Positions 6,878 through 13,926 of a DNA stretch of 13,966 bases are shown one piece after another. Under the pieces are notes generated by a model. That model did no database searches and was not told the DNA's origin. It saw nothing but the letters and a program-made list of their open reading frames with translations. How positions within the stretch are numbered: position 1 is the stretch's first letter; every line of letters starts with the position of its first letter. The position numbers and the translations under genes were made by a program. Location: NCBI GenBank assembly GCA_044371405.1, contig JBILTS010000056.1, positions 1 to 13,966 of the forward strand, in the 5' to 3' direction. Origin of the DNA: RGEC01 sp044371405 (GTDB lineage: Bacteria; Bacteroidota; Bacteroidia; NS11-12g; UBA955).

Positions 6878-8422
6878 ATGATGTTAAATAAAACACTGCT
6901 GAAACGTATTGATTTACTGGTGTTGAGGTCTTTCATTGGCCCATTTATGGTAACGTTTGTGCTCAGTATGTTTTTATTTCTCATGCAGTTTCTTTGGAAA
7001 TATATTGATGAGCTGGTTGGGAAGGGTATTGAGCCACTCATTTTAATGAAGCTGATTTTCTATTCATTAGCAGATCTAGTACCAATGGCATTACCACTTA
7101 CCGTGATGGTGGCAGGTTTAATGACTTTTGGGAATCTGAGTGAAAGTTTTGAGCTGGTTGCCCTAAAAGCCAATGGAATATCACTATTCAGAATTCTACG
7201 TCCGGTATTCTTTCTGATGCTGGGATTGGCTGTGGTGAATTTCTTTTTTATGAATATTGTAATTCCCAAGGCCAATCTTGAAGCAAAAGCACTGCTATGG
7301 GATCTAAGGCAAAAAAAACCTGCCTTTAACATACAGGAAGGGGTTTTTTACCAGCAAATTGATGGTTTTTCTATCCGCGTTGGTAAAAAAAATGCAGACA
7401 ATGAAGGGGTAGAAGATGTGTTGATTTATGAATACAAAGGCGATGAAAGTAAAAGATTGAATGTAATCAGAGCTGAAAAGGGAAGCATGGTGCTTTCGCC
7501 CGATAAAAGAACATTGTTTTTCACGTTGTTTAATGGAGTACGGTATGATGAAATGACCAAGAACCCGGATTACTCAAGAACAGCCCCTTTTAATCAGATG
7601 AGGTTCGAAAAACAAAAAATGATCATCGACCTTAGCAGTCTGGATTTGAAGTTTACCGAAAGAGATGCTTACAAAGGCGATTATCGGCTCATGAATATTC
7701 AGGAACTGAAGCATGAACTTGACACAGCAGACCAGAGAATCGATAAGCAAAAAAAGGAAAATGCTGGATTTCTGGTAAGGTATATGCATTTACCCGGTAT
7801 TCTAGGAATTAAAAACAGACCGGATCTACCTGCAAAGAGCCGTGAGTCTTCCAATGTGAAAATATTCCTGCCGCACCGGTTTAAAAAGTCAACTACCGAG
7901 CAAGTCGGAGTGCTTGCAAGTGCCATAAATAGTGCCAGGGGATTTAAAGGCACGCTGGATGGACTGATTACCGGAATTAAGTATGAAGAAGAACAACTGG
8001 CACCCTACAAGGTTGAATGGCATAAGAAGTTCACTTTGTCAGTGCTATTGATTATGCTGTTCCTTATTTCTGCTCCACTGGGTGCTATCATTCGAAAGGG
8101 AGGCATAGGAATGCCCCTGGTAATCAGTGTTTTGCTTTTTGTGCTCTTCTATGCTATTAATATGGTGGGTGAGAAGATAGGCAAGGAAGGGGTTCTGCCC
8201 ATCTGGGGTGGCATGTGGATGAGCAGTGCCATATTGTTTCCCATTGGAATTTACATAACTGTAAAAGCGGCTTCAGACAGCGCTATTTTGAGCTTAGAGG
8301 CCTATCAGAAGTTTTTTAATCGCTTGTTGTGGGTTAATGTAAAAAATGAAAATGGAGACCTTTTACCGCAAACAAGCAGAGAATTACGCCTGTTATCCTA
8401 CATTAAAAGAAAAAAACCGTGA
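6878..8422 (+). CDS. LptF/LptG (YjgP/YjgQ) family permease
   Basis: This inner-membrane protein belongs to the family that, with LptB, extracts lipopolysaccharide from the inner membrane and passes it to the periplasmic bridge. It has 514 residues. Membrane segments are visible at about 18-40, 60-84, 106-128 in the N-terminal half and at about 385-405, 411-431 and 442-463 in the C-terminal half. The family's cytoplasmic coupling region SFELVALKANGISLFRILRP is at about 90-109. Between the two halves is a periplasmic beta-jellyroll-like region (about 145-260), then a hydrophilic basic stretch (about 265-380) that makes the protein longer than the roughly 360-residue enterobacterial LptF/LptG; long versions are usual in Bacteroidota. 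F and G cannot be separated by eye. Two ATGs are adjacent (6878, 6881). Its TGA overlaps the GTG of the glycosyltransferase gene (GTGA), so the two are co-translated. Confidence 0.9.
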   Translation: MMLNKTLLKRIDLLVLRSFIGPFMVTFVLSMFLFLMQFLWKYIDELVGKGIEPLILMKLIFYSLADLVPMALPLTVMVAGLMTFGNLSESFELVALKANGISLFRILRPVFFLMLGLAVVNFFFMNIVIPKANLEAKALLWDLRQKKPAFNIQEGVFYQQIDGFSIRVGKKNADNEGVEDVLIYEYKGDESKRLNVIRAEKGSMVLSPDKRTLFFTLFNGVRYDEMTKNPDYSRTAPFNQMRFEKQKMIIDLSSLDLKFTERDAYKGDYRLMNIQELKHELDTADQRIDKQKKENAGFLVRYMHLPGILGIKNRPDLPAKSRESSNVKIFLPHRFKKSTTEQVGVLASAINSARGFKGTLDGLITGIKYEEEQLAPYKVEWHKKFTLSVLLIMLFLISAPLGAIIRKGGIGMPLVISVLLFVLFYAINMVGEKIGKEGVLPIWGGMWMSSAILFPIGIYITVKAASDSAILSLEAYQKFFNRLLWVNVKNENGDLLPQTSRELRLLSYIKRKKP

Positions 8423-9612
8423 AGATTCTGGTGCTGGGCAGTCGCATTCCATGGCCCCTGCATGACGGAGGTGCAATTGCCACCTATCAGCTGTTGAAAG
8501 GGTTGTCTGAACAAGGTGCTGAAGTGGTTTACTTCAGTTTTAATACCCGAAAGCATTTTGTAAGTAAAGAGCAAATAAATGAACATTTCTCATTCTGCAG
8601 GGTTGTGGATGTGCCACTGGATGCCAACCCTACTGCGATGGGAGCGTTTTTAGCGTTGCTTTCAGGCAGGAATTACAATATTTCCAGATTTGAAGACAAT
8701 TCAGCCAAACAGGCACTTGCGGCATTGCTCCAGCGTGAAAAGTTTGATTGTGTTCAGATTGAAGGTCTGTATGCGGCCCCGTTTCTATCGGTAATCAAAG
8801 TAGCGGGATTGCCCGTTTCGCTTCGTCAGCACAATGCCGAATTTCAGATATGGGAACGACTGTCTGCAGGTAGCTCAAACTGGTTGAAACGCTTGTATTT
8901 TAAGTTTCTGGCAGCACAGCTAAAGCACTATGAAATTAGGGTGTTAAATGAGGTGGATGCAATCATACCCATTACGGCTGCAGATGAGCAGCTTTTTCTC
9001 TCGCTTGCACCGGGTAAGCCCATGTATTTGCTGCCTGTTGGCCAGGAAATTAGCTCCACGTCAAGTAAAGATTACAATAAAAATTCATTTTTTCACATCG
9101 GCAGCATGGAGTGGATACCCAATCTGGAGGGTGTAAAATGGCTCACCGACCAAGTTTGGCCTATGGTAAAAAGTAGGATGCCTTCTGCTGAATTACACCT
9201 GGCAGGTAAAGGTCTATCCAAATCTGATTCACGATTTTTAAGCAAAGGCGTTGTTTTGCACGGCGAAATTGATAGTGCCACCAATTTTATGCAAACACAC
9301 GGTGTAATGCTGGTGCCGGTATTTGCAGCCGGGGGTATCAGGGTGAAAATATTGGAAGCATTTAATGCCGGCGTCCCGGTAATCAGCACTTCAGTTGGTA
9401 TTCAAGGCATTCCCGCAATTCATGAAAAAGAAATCCTTATAGCCGACACAGCTGGCCAATTTGCAGATGCCATGATACGCATGCATTCGGATTTTGAATT
9501 AAGCGAAAAACTTGTGAAAAATGCACATACACTCATTGATGAACAATATAATACCCGGCATCTGATTTCCGGTTTGCTGGCTTTTTACAAAACTTGTCTG
9601 CTTACATCTTAA
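8419..9612 (+). CDS. GT4-family glycosyltransferase (group 1)
   Basis: This 397-residue cytoplasmic or membrane-associated enzyme transfers a sugar from a nucleotide-sugar donor, probably onto a lipid-linked or cell-surface glycan. It has the GT-B two-domain layout. The N-terminal Rossmann fold opens MKILVLGSRIPWPLHDGGAI, whose GG pair is typical for acceptor-side loops. LRQHNAEFQIWERL is at about 135-148. The C-terminal fold begins HIGSMEWIPNLEGVKWL (about 226-242), then ELHLAGKGL and the donor-binding GGIRVKILEAFNAGVPVIS (about 305-323), where the RxKxxE segment matches the EX7E-type GT4 site. The start is GTG, overlapping the permease stop by 4 nt. The context of an Lpt permease and an MsbA-like exporter suggests lipopolysaccharide core or O-glycan work, but donor and acceptor are unknown. 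An intrinsic terminator overlaps its 3' end. Confidence 0.9.
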   Translation: MKILVLGSRIPWPLHDGGAIATYQLLKGLSEQGAEVVYFSFNTRKHFVSKEQINEHFSFCRVVDVPLDANPTAMGAFLALLSGRNYNISRFEDNSAKQALAALLQREKFDCVQIEGLYAAPFLSVIKVAGLPVSLRQHNAEFQIWERLSAGSSNWLKRLYFKFLAAQLKHYEIRVLNEVDAIIPITAADEQLFLSLAPGKPMYLLPVGQEISSTSSKDYNKNSFFHIGSMEWIPNLEGVKWLTDQVWPMVKSRMPSAELHLAGKGLSKSDSRFLSKGVVLHGEIDSATNFMQTHGVMLVPVFAAGGIRVKILEAFNAGVPVISTSVGIQGIPAIHEKEILIADTAGQFADAMIRMHSDFELSEKLVKNAHTLIDEQYNTRHLISGLLAFYKTCLLTS

Positions 9613-9628
9613 TGTAAGCAATTTTTTT
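9600..9628 (+). terminator. Rho-independent terminator at the end of the glycosyltransferase gene
   Basis: A perfect 8-bp stem GCTTACAT (9600-9607) / ATGTAAGC (9612-9619) with a 4-nt loop CTTA is followed by AA and seven T (9622-9628). The stem begins inside the last codons and the TAA stop (9610-9612) lies in the loop and the first stem base. It would end the permease-glycosyltransferase transcript, so the ABC gene needs its own promoter. Confidence 0.82.
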
Positions 9629-9694
9629 GATATTAACAAGGAAAAACTTTATTATATATTCGGGTAAACAGTCATAATTTTCAATTAATTAGCG

Positions 9695-9702
9695 TAAATT
9701 TG
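9695..9702 (+). promoter_or_regulatory. Candidate -7 box for the ABC exporter gene
   Basis: TAAATTTG matches TANNTTTG and lies 11 nt before the TTG start at 9714, in the 101-nt gap that follows the terminator. Because that gap holds a terminator, an own promoter is expected here. The transcript would have a very short leader. No convincing -33 element was found. Confidence 0.5.
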
Positions 9703-9715
9703 TTGAAACAAATTT
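9696..9715. repeat. 9-bp inverted repeat over the -7 box and start codon of the ABC gene
   Basis: AAATTTGTT (9696-9704) and AACAAATTT (9707-9715) are perfect inverted copies separated by GA. The left arm overlaps the candidate -7 box and the right arm contains the first two bases of the TTG start codon. It could be a repressor operator or, if transcribed from further upstream, a hairpin that hides the start codon. Confidence 0.6.
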
Positions 9716-11459
9716 GAAACTGCTTCTTAAATATATCAAACCACAGTCGGGAACGGTTATACTGGCACTCTTTCTGGCCTCGGTATCACAGATTTTTTCA
9801 ATGCTGGATCCATGGGTGGGCAGGAACATAATTGACCTTTATCTGCTGCGTTTTAGTGACTTTACAGGTTCTGATTTTATCTATGGTGTAATGGGCTGGC
9901 TGCTGCTGGGTATTTCGTTTGCCATGGTCAGCAGAATTGCTAAAAATCTGCAGGATTATTTCATCAATGTAGCAATGCAACAAATAGGTGCCAGTCTTTT
10001 TATGGATGGCATCAAACATACCATGGAACTTCCTTTCGAGGTATTTGAAGATCGCCGCAGCGGTGAAACCCTGAATGTGTTGCAGAAAGTGCGCACCGAT
10101 ACCGAAAAATTAATGACCATGGCGGTGGGGCTCCTGTATGCCAGTGTGGTGGGCGTATGTGTAGTGTTTATAGCTAGTTTTATGGTTCACTGGCTTATAG
10201 CGCCTGCTTTTTTGGTAGCTATGCTGGTGGTAGGTATATCCAGTTCATTTCTTAGCAAAAAAATTAAAACTGTTCAAAAACAAATTGTGGCCGAAACCGG
10301 TGCGCTGGCGGGAACCACCACCGAAAGTTTAAGGAACATCGAACTGGTTAAAAGTCTGGGACTGATTGGGCAGGAGATACGCCGTATTCGCTCAAATACA
10401 CTGAAAATATTGGGTCTGGAGCTGATGAAAGTTAAAAAAGTCAGAACATTGGGCTTTGTGCAAGGTACCACGGTAAACCTGATGAGAAATCTATTGCTGT
10501 TGTTTCTCAGCTGGATGGTATTTACTTCAAGAATTACACCAGGCATGTACATTCAGTTTCTGTTTTATACGTTCTTTATTTTTAATCCATTACAAGAGCT
10601 TGGTACCTTTATTCAGGTTTGGCGGGAAGCCCAGGTTAGTCTTGGACGTTACCGTGAACTTTTGGAAACGCCGGTAGAGCCGGAACCAAAACATCCCCAG
10701 GTTTTAGGTGCAATCGAAAAAATAGAATTTAAAGATGTTACATTTCGTCACCGGTCTTCTTCAAGACTGGCATTGGATCAGATCAATATCACACTCAAAA
10801 AAGGCGAAACCATAGCGGTGGTAGGGCCCAGCGGCAGCGGCAAAAGCACACTGGTTAAGTTGCTGGTGGGTTTATACAAGCCCGAAACAGGACATTTGTT
10901 TTATAACGACATCCCTTCCGAGGAAATTAGATTATCTGAATTGCGTTTAAAACTGGGTGTGGTAAGCCAGGAAAGTCAGTTGTTTAGCGGAACACTAAGG
11001 GAAAACCTTCAGTTTGTAAATCCCGGTGCCACAGACGAGCAAATGCAAACCGCCTTGAGAAAATCGGCTGCACATTCGCTGCTCAATCGCTGTGAAAATG
11101 GGCTGGATACCACAATAGGTGAGGGCGGGATTAAAGTCTCCGGCGGTGAAAAACAACGAATTTCCATAGCCAGAGCATTGCTCAGAAATCCAGATCTGAT
11201 GGTTTTTGATGAGGCCACCAGTGCTTTAGACAGTCTAACCGAAAAAGAAATTACCCAGACCATCCGCGAGATTAGTCATCAAAAAGATAGGATTAACGTG
11301 ATGATTGCACACCGGCTCAGCACAATTATGCATGCAGATTGTATTTATGTGCTGGAAAAAGGAATGGTGACCGAAAAAGGCACCCATGATGAGCTATTGA
11401 CATCCAAAGGGCTTTATTATGCCATGTGGCGTCAACAGATTGGAGAATCTGAGGTTTAA
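9714..11459 (+). CDS. MsbA-like ABC exporter (fused transmembrane and ATPase domains)
   Basis: This 581-residue half-transporter would dimerise in the inner membrane and flip a lipid or export a hydrophobic substrate. The membrane domain (about 1-310) has hydrophobic segments at about 14-32, 56-76, 136-156, 160-180, 255-270 and 276-295. The ATPase domain (about 335-575) has Walker A GPSGSGKST (371-379), Q-loop VVSQESQLF (Gln419), signature VSGGEKQR (475-482), Walker B LMVFDE (495-500), D-loop SALD and the switch IAHRLST (His533). The start is TTG: upstream in frame there is only a short stretch to a TAG at 9690 with no ATG or GTG, the next ATG (9801) would delete the first membrane helix, and the TTG gives the family-typical opening MKLLLKYIKP. 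Next to an Lpt permease and a glycosyltransferase, lipid A or lipid-glycan flipping is plausible; multidrug export cannot be excluded. It ends in a 4-bp overlap with the opposing GNAT gene. Confidence 0.92.
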   Translation: MKLLLKYIKPQSGTVILALFLASVSQIFSMLDPWVGRNIIDLYLLRFSDFTGSDFIYGVMGWLLLGISFAMVSRIAKNLQDYFINVAMQQIGASLFMDGIKHTMELPFEVFEDRRSGETLNVLQKVRTDTEKLMTMAVGLLYASVVGVCVVFIASFMVHWLIAPAFLVAMLVVGISSSFLSKKIKTVQKQIVAETGALAGTTTESLRNIELVKSLGLIGQEIRRIRSNTLKILGLELMKVKKVRTLGFVQGTTVNLMRNLLLLFLSWMVFTSRITPGMYIQFLFYTFFIFNPLQELGTFIQVWREAQVSLGRYRELLETPVEPEPKHPQVLGAIEKIEFKDVTFRHRSSSRLALDQINITLKKGETIAVVGPSGSGKSTLVKLLVGLYKPETGHLFYNDIPSEEIRLSELRLKLGVVSQESQLFSGTLRENLQFVNPGATDEQMQTALRKSAAHSLLNRCENGLDTTIGEGGIKVSGGEKQRISIARALLRNPDLMVFDEATSALDSLTEKEITQTIREISHQKDRINVMIAHRLSTIMHADCIYVLEKGMVTEKGTHDELLTSKGLYYAMWRQQIGESEV

Positions 11460-11875
11460 ACGAGCTTCCACATTTTAAAATGGGGGATTTCGCACTCCCA
11501 AAAACGTTCGCCGGTGGCTTCAAAACCATGCTTGGCATAAAATTCTAATGCATGTTCCTGGGCATGCATGTATGCGTATGTTCCGGCCTCCAGTCTTTGC
11601 AAACACGCCTCAACCAGTGCGGCCCCCACGCCTTTGCCCCTGTATGAAGCCAATACAGCAAAACGTTCCAGCTTGGTGCCGTTCTCTGTTTTGCGAATTC
11701 TTGCCGTGCCGCAGGAAACCCCATCATGCTTTGCCAGTAGCTGTATGCAAGTGCTTTCAAACTCATCATATTCTTCGGCAGGATCTACTTTTTGCTCTAT
11801 GACAAATACCTGACGTCGAATTTCAAAGGCCTGTTCCATATCCTTTGCACTTAAAATTGGGGTTACTTCTGTCAT
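11456..11875 (-). CDS. GNAT family N-acetyltransferase (ElaA/YjcF-like)
   Basis: This 139-residue cytoplasmic enzyme would transfer an acetyl group from acetyl-CoA to an amine; the substrate is unknown. Motif A with the pyrophosphate-binding loop is RFAVLASYRGKGVGAALVEA (71-90, RGKGVG at 79-84). The C-terminal part has AYMHAQEHALEFYAKHGF (101-118) and GERFWECEIPHFKMWKL, which matches the ElaA/YjcF branch ending in IPHxxM. The N-terminal IRRQVFVIEQKVDPAEEYD is also typical of that branch. Length is normal for a single GNAT domain. It faces the ABC gene tail to tail, sharing TTAA, and its promoter region is shared with fbaB in the 53-nt gap. Confidence 0.88.
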   Translation of the reverse strand: MTEVTPILSAKDMEQAFEIRRQVFVIEQKVDPAEEYDEFESTCIQLLAKHDGVSCGTARIRKTENGTKLERFAVLASYRGKGVGAALVEACLQRLEAGTYAYMHAQEHALEFYAKHGFEATGERFWECEIPHFKMWKLV

Positions 11876-11880
11876 TTTGT

Positions 11881-11911
11881 GTATTTTTGCCGTGATATTT
11901 CACAAAAATAC
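11881..11911. promoter_or_regulatory. Inverted-repeat promoter region shared by GNAT gene and fbaB
   Basis: GTATTTTTG (11881-11889) and CAAAAATAC (11903-11911) are perfect 9-bp inverted copies, with an inner inverted repeat GTGA-TATT-TCAC (11892-11903). Each outer arm contains TATTTTTG, a full match to the -7 consensus: on the plus strand for fbaB (11882-11889, ATG 40 nt on) and on the minus strand for the GNAT gene (11910-11903, ATG 28 nt on). The two promoters would face each other and start transcription at nearly the same point. A TTG at 11857-11859 is a possible -33 element for fbaB with 22-nt spacing. Confidence 0.5.
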
Positions 11912-11928
11912 CCTAAAACACATCACAC

Positions 11929-12987
11929 ATGGCTAATTCAAATATTATTTCAATGCTCGGCAGTGATGCAGATAGTCTGCTAAACCACACCTGTAAAACC
12001 ATTTCGAAAGATCAGCTGCATTTACCCGGTCCGGATTTTATTGACAGGGTATTTTCGCAGACCAATCGCAGTCCTCAGGTTTTGCGTAGCATTCAGCAGA
12101 TATACAATACAGGACGTCTTGCAGGGACCGGCTACATGAGCATTTTGCCTGTAGATCAGGGGATAGAACACAGCGGTGGAGCGTCTTTTGCGCCCAACCC
12201 TATCTATTTTGATCCTGAAAATATCATTAAACTGGCCATTGAAGGTGGCTGTAATGCCGTTGCCTCTACCTTTGGGGTGCTGGCGGCCAATTCACGCAAA
12301 TACGCCCATAAAATTCCCTTCATTGTTAAAATAAACCACAATGAAATACTGAGCTATCCAAATAAGTTTGATCAAATTATGTACGGAAGCATTCAGGAGG
12401 CATGGAACCTTGGAGCTACCGCTGTTGGAGCCACTATTTACTTTGGCAGCGACGAAAGTGCCCGCCAGATTCAGGAAGTTTCTGCTGCTTTTGAAATGGC
12501 ACATGAACTGGGCATGTCTACCATTTTGTGGTGTTACCTGCGCAACAATGGTTTCAAAAAAGATGGTGTGGATTATCATACCGCTGCAGACCTCACGGGT
12601 CAGGCCAACCACCTGGGCGTTACCATTCAGGCAGATATAATCAAACAAAAATTACCTACTAACAACGGCGGGTATAATGCCATCAATTTTGGTAAGACCC
12701 ACGCCAAGGTTTACAGCGACCTTACCACCGACCATCCCATCGATTTGTGCCGCTACCAGGTTGCCAATTGCTACATGGGCCGTGCAGGGTTGATAAACAG
12801 CGGTGGAGAAAGCAAAGGCGCAGGCGATATGGCCGAAGCAGTTAGCACAGCCATCATCAACAAGCGTGCAGGCGGTGCAGGGCTTATCAGCGGACGGAAA
12901 GCTTTCCAAAAGCCCATGGCTGAAGGTGTACAGCTGTTAAATGCCATTCAGGATGTATACCTGGATAACAGCATCACCATTGCTTAA
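11929..12987 (+). CDS. fbaB: Class I fructose-bisphosphate aldolase, DhnA/FbaB type
   Basis: This 352-residue cytoplasmic enzyme cleaves fructose 1,6-bisphosphate to glyceraldehyde 3-phosphate and dihydroxyacetone phosphate, or makes it in gluconeogenesis. It matches E. coli FbaB from end to end (about 350 aa), with LGSDADSLLNHTCKTIS at the start, NTGRLAGTGYMSILPVDQGIEH (given here in two parts: NTGRLAGTGY at 60-69 and ILPVDQGIEH at 72-81), YFDPENI, ATIYFGSDES, DLTGQANHLG, NCYMGRAGLINSGG (280-293) and the terminal DVYLDNSITIA. The lysine of ADIIKQKL (Lys239) is the likely Schiff-base residue by family comparison. There is no metal-binding class II pattern. It is followed 25 nt later by accD on the same strand, and preceded by the inverted-repeat promoter region at 11881-11911. 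Confidence 0.97.
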   Translation: MANSNIISMLGSDADSLLNHTCKTISKDQLHLPGPDFIDRVFSQTNRSPQVLRSIQQIYNTGRLAGTGYMSILPVDQGIEHSGGASFAPNPIYFDPENIIKLAIEGGCNAVASTFGVLAANSRKYAHKIPFIVKINHNEILSYPNKFDQIMYGSIQEAWNLGATAVGATIYFGSDESARQIQEVSAAFEMAHELGMSTILWCYLRNNGFKKDGVDYHTAADLTGQANHLGVTIQADIIKQKLPTNNGGYNAINFGKTHAKVYSDLTTDHPIDLCRYQVANCYMGRAGLINSGGESKGAGDMAEAVSTAIINKRAGGAGLISGRKAFQKPMAEGVQLLNAIQDVYLDNSITIA

Positions 12988-12997
12988 TTTTTTTTCG

Positions 12998-13005
12998 TAA
13001 AATTG
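12998..13005 (+). promoter_or_regulatory. Weak candidate -7 box before accD
   Basis: TAAAATTG matches TANNTTTG at 5 of the 6 fixed positions and lies 7 nt before the accD ATG, in the 25-nt gap after fbaB. It may allow separate transcription of accD, but read-through from fbaB is equally possible because the T run after the fbaB stop has no hairpin before it. Confidence 0.2.
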
Positions 13006-13012
13006 CCAGCCC

Positions 13013-13924
13013 ATGATCGAGTACGAAGAGGACGAATTTTCTACGGAGGGTGCCAAATGGTATCAGCGCCGGCTTTCAGGTATCCTCACAAAAACCAAAG
13101 ATAAAAAATCTACTCCTGATGGGCTATGGGAGAAGTGCGGACGTTGCAAAGCCATTGTGCCCAGCAAAGATTGGATGAACAATTACTATGTTTGTCCTCA
13201 GTGCAGCTACCACGACCGCATTGGTTCTCATGAGTATTTTGAAATGCTCTTCGACAAGGGCAAGTTTACAGAAATCGCCAAAGATCTCACCAGCGGAGAT
13301 CCGCTCGAATTTACAGATACTGCCCCCTACAAGGATCGCATCAAAGTGGCCCGTAAAAAAACCGGACTGAATGATGCTGTAAGAACTGCAACCGGTAAAA
13401 TCAACGATCAGAAAATAGTGATATCCTGCATGGATTTTGCCTTTATTGGTGGCAGTATGGGCAGCGTGGTGGGTGAGAAAATAGCCAGGGGAATAGACTA
13501 TGCCCTAGAGCACAAAATTCCTTTCCTCATGATTTCCAAAAGTGGCGGAGCGCGTATGATGGAAGCAGCCTTCAGTTTAATGCAAATGGCTAAAACCAGT
13601 GCCAAACTTGCAATGTTGCACAAAGCCGGAGTGCCCTACATATCGCTCATGACCAATCCTACCACCGGTGGGGTAACAGCATCTTTTGCCATGCTCGGTG
13701 ATTTTAATATCGCTGAACCCGAAGCCCTGATTGGTTTTGCCGGTCCCCGCGTAATTCGTGAAACCATTGGTAAGGACTTGCCCAAAGGATTCCAAAGCTC
13801 CGAGTTTTTACTGGAACATGGCTTTCTGGATTTTATTGTTCCCAGAACCCAATTAAAGGAAACCCTCAGCAAGCTCCTGCAGCTAATCTGGGATAAAAAA
13901 ACAACCAAAAAAGAAACAAACTGA
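13013..13924 (+). CDS. accD: Acetyl-CoA carboxylase carboxyltransferase subunit beta
   Basis: This 303-residue subunit pairs with AccA to transfer the carboxyl group from carboxybiotin to acetyl-CoA, giving malonyl-CoA, the first committed step of fatty acid synthesis. A zinc ribbon has CGRC (Cys42, Cys45) and CPQC (Cys61, Cys64) with PDGLWEKCGRC before it. The crotonase-like domain holds MDFAFIGGSMGSVVGEKI (140-157), ISKSGGARMMEA (174-185), NPTTGGVTASFAMLGD (215-230) and EALIGFAGPRVIRETI (237-252). Length is normal. The first 12-14 residues (MIEYEEDEFSTE) form an acidic extension before the usual basic opening (KWYQRR), but no later in-frame ATG precedes the zinc ribbon, so this start stands unless a rare codon is used. 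It is followed 2 nt later by gcvH. Confidence 0.97.
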   Translation: MIEYEEDEFSTEGAKWYQRRLSGILTKTKDKKSTPDGLWEKCGRCKAIVPSKDWMNNYYVCPQCSYHDRIGSHEYFEMLFDKGKFTEIAKDLTSGDPLEFTDTAPYKDRIKVARKKTGLNDAVRTATGKINDQKIVISCMDFAFIGGSMGSVVGEKIARGIDYALEHKIPFLMISKSGGARMMEAAFSLMQMAKTSAKLAMLHKAGVPYISLMTNPTTGGVTASFAMLGDFNIAEPEALIGFAGPRVIRETIGKDLPKGFQSSEFLLEHGFLDFIVPRTQLKETLSKLLQLIWDKKTTKKETN

Positions 13925-13926
13925 AT

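Noticed and set aside
12292..12648. 118-codon open frame antisense to fbaB
   Set aside because: fbaB is nearly identical in pattern to E. coli FbaB across this interval, so the antisense frame is a by-product of its codon use.
12985..12997. T run after the fbaB stop as an intrinsic terminator
   Set aside because: Eight T occur but no stem-loop precedes them, so this is not a rho-independent terminator on the plus strand.
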